From: VAZQ01 sp045811525
GTDB lineage: Bacteria; Pseudomonadota; Alphaproteobacteria; Rhizobiales; Xanthobacteraceae
Length of the DNA stretch: 64,000 nucleotides
Reading direction: 5' to 3'
Assembly (NCBI GenBank): GCA_045811525.1
Contig: JBJMTV010000045.1
Coordinates: forward strand, 1-64,000
The translations under genes were made by a program, and so were the position numbers. Shown here one piece after another: positions 46,311 through 55,076 of the stretch (position 1 is its first letter; every line of letters begins with the position of its first letter). The notes under the pieces are model-generated. The model was not told where the DNA came from and did not search any database. It was given only the letters and a program-made list of their open reading frames with translations.

Positions 46311-47024
46311 TCAGCTCCGGCGTTCCCCTGCGGCAGCGTTCAATGCGCCGAGCGTGGTGCGTTGCTTGCCCGCCGCATCAAAATTGCCCGGCGCCAGCCA
46401 GCGCTCGAACGAAGCCTTGCAGCTCGGCCATTCCTGCTCGAGCATCGAATAATAGGCGGTGTCGCGGCTGCGGCCCTTGCTGATCATGTGCTGGCGCAGC
46501 ACGCCCTCGAACACAAAGCCGTAACGTGTCGCGGCGCGCCGGGACGCGGCATTGAGCGCGTTGCATTTCCATTCATAGCGCCGGTAGCCGAGCGTCTCGA
46601 AGGCATAGTATGCGAGCAGGTACTGCGCCTCCGTGCCAAGCGCCGTGCGCTGCAAGGCCGGCGCATAGAGGATGTTGCCGACCTCGATCACGCGCATGGC
46701 AGGGCGCACTTCCATCAACGTGGCAATACCGAGCGCGCGGCCCGACCCGTCAACAACGGCATAGGAGTAGGGGTCCTCGAGCGCGATACGGCTGGCGAGC
46801 CAATCGGAGAAGGCTCGCTCGTCTGCGAAAGGGCCATAGCCCATATAGGTCCACACAACGTCACTGCCGGCGAGCGCGTGCCATAAGGCTGCGCTGTGCT
46901 CCAGGCAGAGCCGCTGCACACTGCCGTACCGGCCTTGCATGCTGACCGGCTGAGGGCGGCGTGCCGGGGTCGCGTCGACCACGGGCCCAAGCGGCAGTCC
47001 GCTCGCTGCATCGCCTTGCGCCAT
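46311..47024 (-). CDS. GNAT-family N-acetyltransferase
   Basis: A 237-residue RimJ/RimL-type acetyltransferase. IEVGNILYAPALQRTALGTEAQYLL contains the acetyl-CoA-binding region and RRYEWKCNALNAASRRAATRYGFVFEG is the hallmark second half. The ATG at 47024 shares one base with the stop of the isocitrate-lyase-family gene. A longer frame to 47153 overlaps that gene and is not supported. Substrate (amine or protein N-terminus) unknown. Confidence 0.85.
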   Translation of the reverse strand: MAQGDAASGLPLGPVVDATPARRPQPVSMQGRYGSVQRLCLEHSAALWHALAGSDVVWTYMGYGPFADERAFSDWLASRIALEDPYSYAVVDGSGRALGIATLMEVRPAMRVIEVGNILYAPALQRTALGTEAQYLLAYYAFETLGYRRYEWKCNALNAASRRAATRYGFVFEGVLRQHMISKGRSRDTAYYSMLEQEWPSCKASFERWLAPGNFDAAGKQRTTLGALNAAAGERRS

Positions 47025-47863
47025 CACGGCATGCGCTTTGCCAGATCCTCGCGAAAGAAGTTGTTGAGCTCGGGATGCGGGGCGGCATCGGCCAAGGCAT
47101 CGAAGCGGCCTTCGCTCGCAAGTTGCTTCGCCGCGCGCATGAAGCCGCCCCACGCGGCGCGCGAGAGTGCGCCGCCGATGCTGATGCGGCGCACGCCAAG
47201 CGCTGCGAGATCGGCCACGGTGAAGCCGTACGGGCCCCCGATCAGCACATTGACCGGCTTCGCCCCTGCCGCTTTCACCACCGCTTCGATGAGCTCGCGG
47301 GTGCGCAGCCCCGGTGCGTAGAGGCAGTCCGCGCCGGCAGCGGCATAGGCCTTGAGCCGGCGGATGGTGTCGTCAAGATCCGGCCGGCCGACCAGGAAGC
47401 ACTCCGCGCGCGCGACCAGCATCACGTCGCCGCCGGTCGCGTCAATGGCAGCGCGCGCCGCCTTCACCCGTTCGACCGCGTGTCCGACCTCATACAGCGG
47501 GTTCGCCTTGTCGCCGGTAGAATCCTCGATCGATAGACCGGCAACGCCGGTCTCGACGCAGCGGCGTACGTTCTGCGCCACGCCCTCGGGCTCATGTGCA
47601 TAGCCATTCTCAAAATCTGCATTGAGCGGGAGGTCGGTTGCCTGCACCAGCTCAGCGAGATGCGCGAGCATCGCCTCTAGCGGCACCGCGTAGTCGGCCC
47701 GTCCCTGCGCGAAGGCAAAGCCTGCGCTGGTCGAGGCGAGCGCCTTGAAGCCGAGATGCTGCAGGTAGCGCGCAGTGCCAATGTCCCACGGGTTGGGGAT
47801 GACGAAACATCCGCTCGCGTGCAGCTTGCGAAACGTGGAGCGCTTCTCTGCGAGGCTTGGCAT
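47024..47863 (-). CDS. Isocitrate lyase/phosphoenolpyruvate mutase-family enzyme
   Basis: A 279-residue (beta/alpha)8 enzyme. FVIPNPWDIGTARYLQHLGFKALASTSAGFA begins the fold, LPLNADFENGYA holds a metal-binding acid residue, and GVAGLSIEDSTGDK is the next conserved loop. The key cysteine of true isocitrate lyases is not evident, as in 2-methylisocitrate- or oxaloacetate-lyase-like relatives. An AAAGGAAACGC site supports the ATG at 47863. It is the first gene of a five-gene operon, suggesting cleavage of a four- to six-carbon acid generated by it. Confidence 0.82.
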   Translation of the reverse strand: MPSLAEKRSTFRKLHASGCFVIPNPWDIGTARYLQHLGFKALASTSAGFAFAQGRADYAVPLEAMLAHLAELVQATDLPLNADFENGYAHEPEGVAQNVRRCVETGVAGLSIEDSTGDKANPLYEVGHAVERVKAARAAIDATGGDVMLVARAECFLVGRPDLDDTIRRLKAYAAAGADCLYAPGLRTRELIEAVVKAAGAKPVNVLIGGPYGFTVADLAALGVRRISIGGALSRAAWGGFMRAAKQLASEGRFDALADAAPHPELNNFFREDLAKRMP

Positions 47864-48035
47864 GCGTTTCCTTTTGCTGCTCCGAGAGAATGTCATCGCG
47901 GCCGAGCGAGCGTGGCATGAGCCGCGCGGCGCGCGAGCCGCCATGGCATTGCGGCGTTCCCCTCTACCCCGAGGCAGCGGCACATGAATGTCAACCCGAT
48001 TGTGCCGTTCCGACAGCGGTGTAGGATTGCGCCGC

Positions 48036-48083
48036 GGCAGCCAGCAGCCAAGAGGCAGCAGCCATGAGCCAGCAGCCCTGCGC
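48036..48083. repeat. Short imperfect CAGCAGCC tandem repeat
   Basis: The units GGCAGCCAGCAGCCA, GGCAGCAGCCATGA and GCCAGCAGCC recur within about 50 bases in the leader of the FMN oxidase gene. No gene is coded there. It could be a small slippage-prone tract. Confidence 0.4.
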
Positions 48084-48126
48084 TTGCGGGCAAGCCGTGC
48101 CATTTAGAGCTTGAGGGAGGCCGTCC

Positions 48127-49389
48127 GTGACGACGTTTGCCGAGCAACTCACCCATCGCCGTAAATTCCTGCGCTTCCTCGCCTCGAGCCCCCTGCTCGC
48201 AGCCGGCGGCTTCGAAGCATTCGCCGGCGAGCCGGTACCGCCCGGCACCAAGCTGCCGGACCCGCTGATGTGGGGGCCGATGCGCGCAGACAGGCTCATC
48301 AAGACGCCGAAAGAAGCCATCAATGTCTTCGACTTCGAGCCGGTGGCGCGGGCCAACGTGCCGCCGGCGCATTTCGGCTACATGGCCTCCGGCATTGACG
48401 ATGAGGTCACGCTGCGGCGCAATCGTGAGGACTTTCAGAAGTTTGTATTGCGGCCGCGCCGTCTCGTCGATGTGAGCAAGGTCGATATGCGCACGAATAT
48501 CCTTGGTGTCACCTATGACAGTCCCATCTTCGTCCCTCCCATAGGCGGGCAGAGATCGTTTCACGACGACGGTGAGGTCGCCACCGCAAGAGCGGCAAAG
48601 ACCGGAAACCACCTGCAGATTCTCTCGACGGCGGCCAGCATCGGCATCGAGGACGTGACGGCGGCGCGGGGGGCGCCGATCTGGTACCAACTCTACGCCA
48701 CCAACAAGTGGGAGGTGGCAGAGCACATGGTGAAACGGGCGGAGAAGGCAGGCGCTTTGGCGGTCGCGGTAACGGTTGACCGCAGCGGCGGCCGCAATCA
48801 GGAAACTCTTTTCCGTTTGCGTGGCAGCGATACGCGCGACTGCAGCACGTGCCACGATCGCTCGAGTCTCCAGGCCAATCTGCGGACCCGTGCGATGTAT
48901 GAAGGAACGGATCTCAGCGGGCTTTCCAACACGCAGTCGTCGGCGATGACCTGGGACTTTTTCAAGCGGCTGCGCGACACCACCAAGATGAAGCTCCTGG
49001 CGAAGGGAATACTGGCCTGGGAGGACGCGGTGCTCGCCGCCGATGCAGGCCTCGACGGCATCATCGTCTCCAACCATGGCGCGCGCAGCGAGGATTCCGG
49101 CCGCTCCACCATCGATGCTCTCCCCGAGATCGTCGAGGCGGTGAACGGTCGCATTCCCATCCTGGTCGACTCCGGCTTCCGCCGCGGCTCTGACGTGGTC
49201 AAGGCGCTCTGCATGGGAGCGACCGCAGTTGGCGTCGGACGACCTTACATCTGGGGTCTCGGCGCGTTCGGCCAGCCCGGCGTGGAGCGCGTGCTCGAGC
49301 TGTTGCGGACCGAGACTTACGGGATGATGCAGCAGATGGGCGCGCCCAATATCAAGGCTCTGGTTCCGGCCATGGTGAAGCGGGCCTGA
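48127..49389 (+). CDS. Tat-exported FMN-dependent alpha-hydroxyacid oxidase/dehydrogenase with CXXCH
   Basis: A 420-residue flavoprotein of the lactate oxidase/glycolate oxidase family. An N-terminal twin-arginine signal (RRKFLRFLAS, residues 11-20) predicts periplasmic export of a folded, cofactor-loaded protein. Y85, K293 (LLAKGI), catalytic H317 and R320 (VSNHGAR) are in place. A haem-type CSTCH motif, C239-H243 (DTRDCSTCHDRS), lies in the loop before the barrel's second half, absent from classical members. The start is the GTG at 48127, preceded by GAGGGAGG. It likely oxidises a 2-hydroxyacid to a 2-oxoacid. Confidence 0.85.
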   Translation: MTTFAEQLTHRRKFLRFLASSPLLAAGGFEAFAGEPVPPGTKLPDPLMWGPMRADRLIKTPKEAINVFDFEPVARANVPPAHFGYMASGIDDEVTLRRNREDFQKFVLRPRRLVDVSKVDMRTNILGVTYDSPIFVPPIGGQRSFHDDGEVATARAAKTGNHLQILSTAASIGIEDVTAARGAPIWYQLYATNKWEVAEHMVKRAEKAGALAVAVTVDRSGGRNQETLFRLRGSDTRDCSTCHDRSSLQANLRTRAMYEGTDLSGLSNTQSSAMTWDFFKRLRDTTKMKLLAKGILAWEDAVLAADAGLDGIIVSNHGARSEDSGRSTIDALPEIVEAVNGRIPILVDSGFRRGSDVVKALCMGATAVGVGRPYIWGLGAFGQPGVERVLELLRTETYGMMQQMGAPNIKALVPAMVKRA

Positions 49390-49397
49390 ATGCGCGC

Positions 49398-50579
49398 ATG
49401 CTGAGAACGATTGCCGCCTTCGACCGCATCGGTGAGGAGAACGCGTTTGCCGTGCTGGCGCGCGCCACGCAATTGGCGGTGCAGGGCATCGACGTGATCA
49501 ATCTCGGCATCGGCCAGCCGGATTTCCGCACGCCCGACTTCATCGTCGACGCAACCGTCAAGGCTCTGCGCGACGGCCATCATGGCTATACGCCGGCCGT
49601 GGGCATTGCGCGGCTGCGTGAGGCGGTCGCTGCCGACCTGCACAAACGCTTCGCGGTCAGCGTGTCACCCGACGCGGTGATGATTATGCCCGGCGGCAAG
49701 CCCACCATGTTCATGTCGATCCTGATGTTCGGACAGCCGGGCGCCGAGATCCTCTATCCCGACCCCGGTTTTCCCATCTATCGCTCCATGATCGAGTTTA
49801 CCGGTGCGCGGCCGGTGCCGGTGCCCATTCGCGAGGAGAACGGGTTTGCCTTCTCCGCCGAGGAGACGCTGAGCCTCATCACGCCGCAGACGCGACTGCT
49901 CATCGTCAACTCGCCTGCCAATCCTACAGGCGGCGTCACGCCCCGGCGCGAGGTCGACCGTCTGGTGGCGGGGCTCGAACGCTTTCCCGACGTTTGCGTG
50001 ATGTCGGACGAGATCTACGACCACATGGTCTATGACGGCGAGGAGCACGTCTGTCTCCTCGCTTATCCCTTGCTGCGTGACCGACTGATCCTGCTCAACG
50101 GCTGGTCGAAAACCTATGCCATGACCGGCTGGCGGCTCGGTTACGCGATCTGGCCTGGCAAGCTCTACGACTATGCCCGCAAGCTCGCGGTGAACCTGCA
50201 CTCCTGCGTCAACGCGGCTGCTCAATATGCCGGCCTCGCCGCACTCGAGGGACCGCAGGACGACGTGCACAGGATGATTGCCGAGTTCGACAAGCGCCGC
50301 AAATTCGTGGTCGAGGGCCTCAACCGCCTCCCTGGTGTTTCCTGCGCCACCCCCAAAGGCGCGTTCTACGCCTTTCCCAACATCAAGCGCACCGGTTGGA
50401 AGGCCAAGGCGCTGGCCTCGTCGCTTCTTGAAGATGCAGGCGTCGCCACGATCGGCGGACCCGATTTCGGCATCCTCGGCGAGGGCTATATGCGCCTCTC
50501 CTATGCCAACTCCACGGAGAACATCGCGCGAGCACTCGAGCGGATGCGACATTTCCTGAGCTCGCGCCAAGCCGCCTGA
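49398..50579 (+). CDS. Class I/II PLP-dependent aminotransferase
   Basis: A 393-residue aspartate-aminotransferase-fold enzyme. INLGIGQPDFRTPDFIV is the family start, VNSPANPTGGV the conserved Asn loop, and NGWSKTYAMTGWRLGY carries Schiff-base K238. It lies 8 bases downstream of the FMN oxidase gene, so a 2-oxoacid made in the periplasm may be transaminated after uptake. Amino-acid specificity is not deducible. Confidence 0.88.
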   Translation: MLRTIAAFDRIGEENAFAVLARATQLAVQGIDVINLGIGQPDFRTPDFIVDATVKALRDGHHGYTPAVGIARLREAVAADLHKRFAVSVSPDAVMIMPGGKPTMFMSILMFGQPGAEILYPDPGFPIYRSMIEFTGARPVPVPIREENGFAFSAEETLSLITPQTRLLIVNSPANPTGGVTPRREVDRLVAGLERFPDVCVMSDEIYDHMVYDGEEHVCLLAYPLLRDRLILLNGWSKTYAMTGWRLGYAIWPGKLYDYARKLAVNLHSCVNAAAQYAGLAALEGPQDDVHRMIAEFDKRRKFVVEGLNRLPGVSCATPKGAFYAFPNIKRTGWKAKALASSLLEDAGVATIGGPDFGILGEGYMRLSYANSTENIARALERMRHFLSSRQAA

Positions 50580-50663
50580 ATGCAGCATGCACGATCGCGG
50601 GCTGCGCTTGCGGCCCGCGTGATTCGCTAACTCCTAGGCAATTGCGAACGAGAGGACCGCACC

Positions 50664-51908
50664 ATGCTCGATATCACGTCAGTGCGCGGGCTCTCCGAGG
50701 AGCAGCGGCTGATGCGGCAATCCTGCCGCGATTTTGTCGATGACGTGGTCGCGCCTTTCATGCGCTCCAACTGGCAGCGCGAATGGGACATGAACCCGGA
50801 CACGCGGCTGCCGCCGGAGATCCTGGAAGGCGCCGAGAAGATCGGCATCCGCACGCTCGGGGTGCCGGAAGAATTCGGCGGCATCGACATGGACCCGCGC
50901 AGCGAGGTGCGCACATTCGCTCTCATATCCGAGGAGATCGCACGCGGTGACTCGGGCCTTGCCGACAAGCTCGTGCAGAACTGGAAAGTGGCCGTCCTGC
51001 TGCGCAACCTGGCGCCCCGGCACCTGCAGGAGACATGGTTCAAACGCCTCACCGGCGATACCCAGTTCCTGCTGGCGCATTGTCTCACCGAGCCGCGCGG
51101 CGCCTCCGATCGCTGGCTCCCCTACAATGTCCCGGAGGCGGCGATGCAGACGCGCGCCGTCCGCGCCAACGGCGGATGGGTGATCAACGGCCGCAAGCAG
51201 TTCATCTCGAATGGCTACGACGCCGGGCTCTACGTGGTCTATGCCAACACCAATCCCAAGCTGGGCATGCTGCAAGGCACATCGAGCTTTCTGGTGCCGC
51301 GTACCACCAACGGCCTGACGGTCGCACGCTGCAACGAGACCATGGGCTGCCGGTTCATGAACAACGGCGAGCTGGTATTCGAGGACATGTTCGTGCCGGA
51401 CGACCACTTGCTGGTCGAGAACGAGGCGCTCGGCAAGGCCGCGGTCTACTTTCGTCCCGGCAAGATCATCCAGGCGGCGAAAAATCTCGGGGTGGGCGTG
51501 CATGCGCTCGAGGCTGCCGCGCAATACGTGCAGAGCTATGTGCAGGGCGGGCGCATTCTCATCAAGCATCAGGCGGTGGCACTGCGCGTCGCCGACATGG
51601 CTACGCGCGTCGAGGCGGTGCGGGCGCTGCTCGAGCGTGCGGCCCAGGCGGTGGATGACGATGCGCCGGAAGCAGACATGCTTTGCAACATGGTCAAGCT
51701 GTTCGCTTCGGAGGAAATCATGAAGGTCGCGCAGCATTGCCTGGAGCTGCACGGAGGGAACGGCGTGATGCTCGACTTCGGCGTGGAGAAAATTTTTCGC
51801 GATGCGGCCATCTTCCTGCACATGGACGCCACCGTTGACATCTCGAAGTTCAAGATCGTGAAATCCATGTTCCCGGACACGGCCGGAAAATACGCGGGAC
51901 CGGAATAG
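50664..51908 (+). CDS. Acyl-CoA dehydrogenase with an atypical C-terminal active-site segment
   Basis: A 414-residue acyl-CoA dehydrogenase. N-terminal VRGLSEEQRLMRQSCRDFVDDVVAPF and the FAD strand TEPRGASDRWLPYN are normal, as is CNMVKLFASEEIMKVAQHCLELHGGNG. The usual C-terminal YEGTSQIQ segment, which provides the catalytic glutamate in many members, reads FLHMDATVDISKFKI here. The base may therefore be elsewhere, or the enzyme may belong to a divergent subgroup. GAGAGGA before the ATG at 50664 fixes the start. Confidence 0.85.
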   Translation: MLDITSVRGLSEEQRLMRQSCRDFVDDVVAPFMRSNWQREWDMNPDTRLPPEILEGAEKIGIRTLGVPEEFGGIDMDPRSEVRTFALISEEIARGDSGLADKLVQNWKVAVLLRNLAPRHLQETWFKRLTGDTQFLLAHCLTEPRGASDRWLPYNVPEAAMQTRAVRANGGWVINGRKQFISNGYDAGLYVVYANTNPKLGMLQGTSSFLVPRTTNGLTVARCNETMGCRFMNNGELVFEDMFVPDDHLLVENEALGKAAVYFRPGKIIQAAKNLGVGVHALEAAAQYVQSYVQGGRILIKHQAVALRVADMATRVEAVRALLERAAQAVDDDAPEADMLCNMVKLFASEEIMKVAQHCLELHGGNGVMLDFGVEKIFRDAAIFLHMDATVDISKFKIVKSMFPDTAGKYAGPE

Positions 51909-52030
51909 CAACTTCCTCCCTTCGTGCCTAAGTGAGTCGTACGCTCGAGACCCCGTCCTCCCAACGGAATCAAGCAGATTCAGAGAATCACACTCCGACT
52001 CGCTCGCAAAGCGACTTGTTCAGCAGCCTG

Positions 52031-53998
52031 CTAGTGCCGCTTGTAAAGCAGGTAGTCTGCGCCGAAGTCGGAGATTCGCTCAAAACCGGAATTGACGAAA
52101 CGCCAGAGCGGTCTTTCCGGCGGTGGTTGGCCGCCCGTCCAGTCGTTTTGCAGCCGTTGGTTCCGAAGTAAACATAGATCGCGAGTGCCGATGATCTGAT
52201 CCACGATCCGTTGTTGTATCTCGCTTGTTAATACATTGGTCCAAAACGAGTTGTTGAAGGTCGTGGGCGGGTTTTGTCGCGTCCAGATATAAAAGCTATT
52301 TAGGCCGGGTACGCTAATGAATGTTGGGCAATTAGCATTGATTGCTGTGGTGATCGCGCGAAAACGTGTGGCGCTCTCGGCTGGCAAGCGCAGGTGAGTT
52401 GCGCCCGGCAAATCAAGCTTCACTGCGCTGCGATAAGCCGAACGCCCATCGATATAGGTGTCGAACAAGCAGAATTTTGCGAGACAGATCAGGAGGAGGA
52501 GTGCAGCAATCCCTTCCCCCCATTTAGGTCCTGCGGTCGGATAAGCGGCCCGAATGAATTGCACCCCTTTGTAGGTCGAGAGAAGTGCGACGACGGCTAG
52601 CAGAAATGTCGACCATCCAACTTGGCTGCCGGCTACGGGGTAGGCATGGAGCGATTGGCTGATTGCAAGTGCCACAATTACAGGCCCGTTGACTGTTGTC
52701 TTCTCGTCAGTGGTCACATTGGTCAAGGCGACCCACGAGAACGCGAGCATGGAAAATGGATTTGCGCCGAAGGGGAGCGATGGCATGTTAAGCTGGAATG
52801 CGGTCGTAGTGCCGTTGTGACGAACAATCCAAAAGATGAGCACGAACACGTGCACAAGACCTACGAAGACAGCGGCCATTCCGATGGTGAGGCGAACAGC
52901 AGGCTGTCCCACGAATCGTGTCCGCGCGAGGACCACGTAAGCCAGAGCTCCACCGAGCGCGGCGAGGTCCAGCAAGAGAACATTCGTATAGAGCAGAAGG
53001 TGAAAAGAATAGTTCTCAGGATGGCGGAGCGGCGCAAGAAAAATGCCATCGACTAATTCCTGCGCACTCGTTCCAAAGATAAGAGCAATGCCAAGCACAA
53101 TCACAAAAGTGGCGATAATGCCTATCGTGAAGCATATCGCATCTGAAAGTGGACGCTCAACCGGCCGCGGTAAACTCACCATGACAATGACGCAACAAAG
53201 CGCTGCGATCGCTACGTGAGCTGCATAAAGCCGAACGATGGGTTGGTCGAGTTGCTTGTGCATTAAGACAAATGACATACCGACAAAGCACGTGCTCACA
53301 ATCATCTTAGGCCAGGCGTAACGGCAGAAGGGCTGAACGAAATACGCGGTCGTCAGAGCAAATGCGCTCGCAGCCAGCAGGCCGACGTTGATTTTGACAA
53401 GCAAAATACCACCGACGATCGCGCCCGCAACGACGAACCGCTGCTTTGCTTTCTGGTTGCCAATTCCTGCCAGAACAAGCACCAGCATCGACAATAGGAC
53501 GGCGATCAGGCCTCCGGGATGCATTGGCTCATTGCGCATAACGAACAGCACGGTAAAAGCGACGATCTGGGTGGCAACGCCATAAAAGATGCGTTTGGTT
53601 GCGATGAACGAAGCCACCCCCAACGCAAGTGAGGCTGCAACCCAAAATGCCAACGTGATACTGCGTCCGGCATCGTGACCGATCTGAACTGATGCGACCG
53701 CATGGATCAGCCGCATTGCCTCGAAGTAAAAGGGGCCGTATTGCGTAAAGAATGAATGGTAGAGCGCATGGCCCGCAAAATACGACTGTAAAGATACGAG
53801 CATGTAGCCTTCATAAGGCGCGATTCCCGTCAGCATGGGAAAATAGGCGACCACAACAGTGAGGACGGTCAAACCTATGAAAGCGGGCACGGCTGACGCC
53901 AGGCTATCGGGCAAGGAAGATACCCAAACGCGGCGGAACTGGATGGCGAGCCGCGATGTCGAGTTGGTTAGTTCGGACATAACGGTCAAAGCCTGCAC
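52031..53998 (-). CDS. Large multi-spanning membrane protein, GT-C-like, lower GC than neighbours
   Basis: A 655-residue protein with about a dozen hydrophobic helices and a soluble C-terminal domain of roughly 130 residues (from DLPGATHLRLPAESATRFR). Its layout resembles GT-C glycosyltransferase-like membrane proteins, but I cannot identify the family. Codons are visibly more A/T-rich than those of the neighbours, suggesting recent acquisition. The ATG at 53980 (MSELTNSTSRLA) is an alternative start. It stands alone between an acyl-CoA dehydrogenase and a DMT transporter. Confidence 0.7.
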   Translation of the reverse strand: MQALTVMSELTNSTSRLAIQFRRVWVSSLPDSLASAVPAFIGLTVLTVVVAYFPMLTGIAPYEGYMLVSLQSYFAGHALYHSFFTQYGPFYFEAMRLIHAVASVQIGHDAGRSITLAFWVAASLALGVASFIATKRIFYGVATQIVAFTVLFVMRNEPMHPGGLIAVLLSMLVLVLAGIGNQKAKQRFVVAGAIVGGILLVKINVGLLAASAFALTTAYFVQPFCRYAWPKMIVSTCFVGMSFVLMHKQLDQPIVRLYAAHVAIAALCCVIVMVSLPRPVERPLSDAICFTIGIIATFVIVLGIALIFGTSAQELVDGIFLAPLRHPENYSFHLLLYTNVLLLDLAALGGALAYVVLARTRFVGQPAVRLTIGMAAVFVGLVHVFVLIFWIVRHNGTTTAFQLNMPSLPFGANPFSMLAFSWVALTNVTTDEKTTVNGPVIVALAISQSLHAYPVAGSQVGWSTFLLAVVALLSTYKGVQFIRAAYPTAGPKWGEGIAALLLLICLAKFCLFDTYIDGRSAYRSAVKLDLPGATHLRLPAESATRFRAITTAINANCPTFISVPGLNSFYIWTRQNPPTTFNNSFWTNVLTSEIQQRIVDQIIGTRDLCLLRNQRLQNDWTGGQPPPERPLWRFVNSGFERISDFGADYLLYKRH

Positions 53999-54066
53999 GC
54001 ACCTAGAGGGTGTTGCAAGGCCGCTCGGATTTCAAGCGCAGTTGCAGGATCAGGATCGGCGGACGA

Positions 54067-54975
54067 CTATTTCTGCGTGAGCCAGAAGCCGATCATCACC
54101 AGCGCAAACCCGGCGAGTTGCGCCAGGCTCGGCAGCTCGCCGAGTGTCAGCGCACCGATCAGCAGCGTGAAGCCCGGCACCAAAGAGGGGAACACGGCGC
54201 CTCGCCCGGCGCCCAGCAGGACCACTGCGCGGGTGAAGAGATAAGTCGCGCCGCCCCCCGCAAGCACACCTTGCGCCACGAGCTGCAGCAGGTTCTCCCC
54301 GATGCCGAGCGCGATGATGCGCTCGAAGCCGAAGGCCAGCCAGTAGACGGGCAGGCCGATGAGCGCGACCACGCTCGTGACCGCGACCGCACGCAGCGGA
54401 GGGACACGCCAGTAACGCAGGAGGGTCGCGAAGCTGGCGAACATCAGCCCGGCCAGCGCGAACGACAGGTCGCCGATCAGGCCATGCGTTCCGATGCTCA
54501 TCAGAGCCTCGCCGCCGATGATCACGAGGCCTGCTACGATGATGAGCGCTCCCGCGGCGCGCCATGCCGGCAGCTTTTCTTTGAGCAGCAAGGTCGCCAT
54601 GACCAGCCCGCCAATGGCCGCGAACGATGGCTGGATCACGCCGCCGTGGGCGAGCGGCACGAACAGAAATCCGGAAAAGCTGAAGAAAGCAAAAAGAGGC
54701 CCGCCGGCGAGCGTGAGCAGCAGACCGTTGCGCCACCCCACTCCGCCGAGGTCGGCCAAGCCCCGGTGCGCCACGAGAGGGAGGAAGGCGAGGCCTGCCC
54801 AGAGAAAACGATGCAGGATGATATCCGTCGGCTGGAAGCCCGATGTGATCGCGTGGCGTGCTGCGACGAATCCTACCGCCCAAAAGACCGCAGCGCCGGC
54901 TCCGCAGGCGACACCGGCGATCACGTCCGACTGCACCGGCGTGCGGGGTGAGGTCCAACCCTGCTGCTTGCTCAA
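54067..54975 (-). CDS. EamA/DMT-family transporter
   Basis: A 302-residue ten-helix drug/metabolite transporter with two EamA repeats: GAAVFWAVGFVAARHAITSG in the first and GDLSFALAGLMFASFATLLRYW in the second. The end GELPSLAQLAGFALVMIGFWLTQK is typical. It is probably an exporter of amino acids or similar. Its start is 101 bases from the divergent antiporter gene. Confidence 0.86.
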   Translation of the reverse strand: MSKQQGWTSPRTPVQSDVIAGVACGAGAAVFWAVGFVAARHAITSGFQPTDIILHRFLWAGLAFLPLVAHRGLADLGGVGWRNGLLLTLAGGPLFAFFSFSGFLFVPLAHGGVIQPSFAAIGGLVMATLLLKEKLPAWRAAGALIIVAGLVIIGGEALMSIGTHGLIGDLSFALAGLMFASFATLLRYWRVPPLRAVAVTSVVALIGLPVYWLAFGFERIIALGIGENLLQLVAQGVLAGGGATYLFTRAVVLLGAGRGAVFPSLVPGFTLLIGALTLGELPSLAQLAGFALVMIGFWLTQK

Positions 54976-55076
54976 TCGGGCGCCATGCGAATGGGTCTGC
55001 CGTTGCGAGCCATGTGCAATAATCAGTTTGCCGCAACAGCCATGCGCATTACCAATGCATCCCGGGAGGTGCAGCC

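Noticed and set aside
50679..51911. 410-codon minus-strand frame opposite the acyl-CoA dehydrogenase
   Set aside because: It is the mirror frame of a clear flavoprotein gene and has no recognisable fold.
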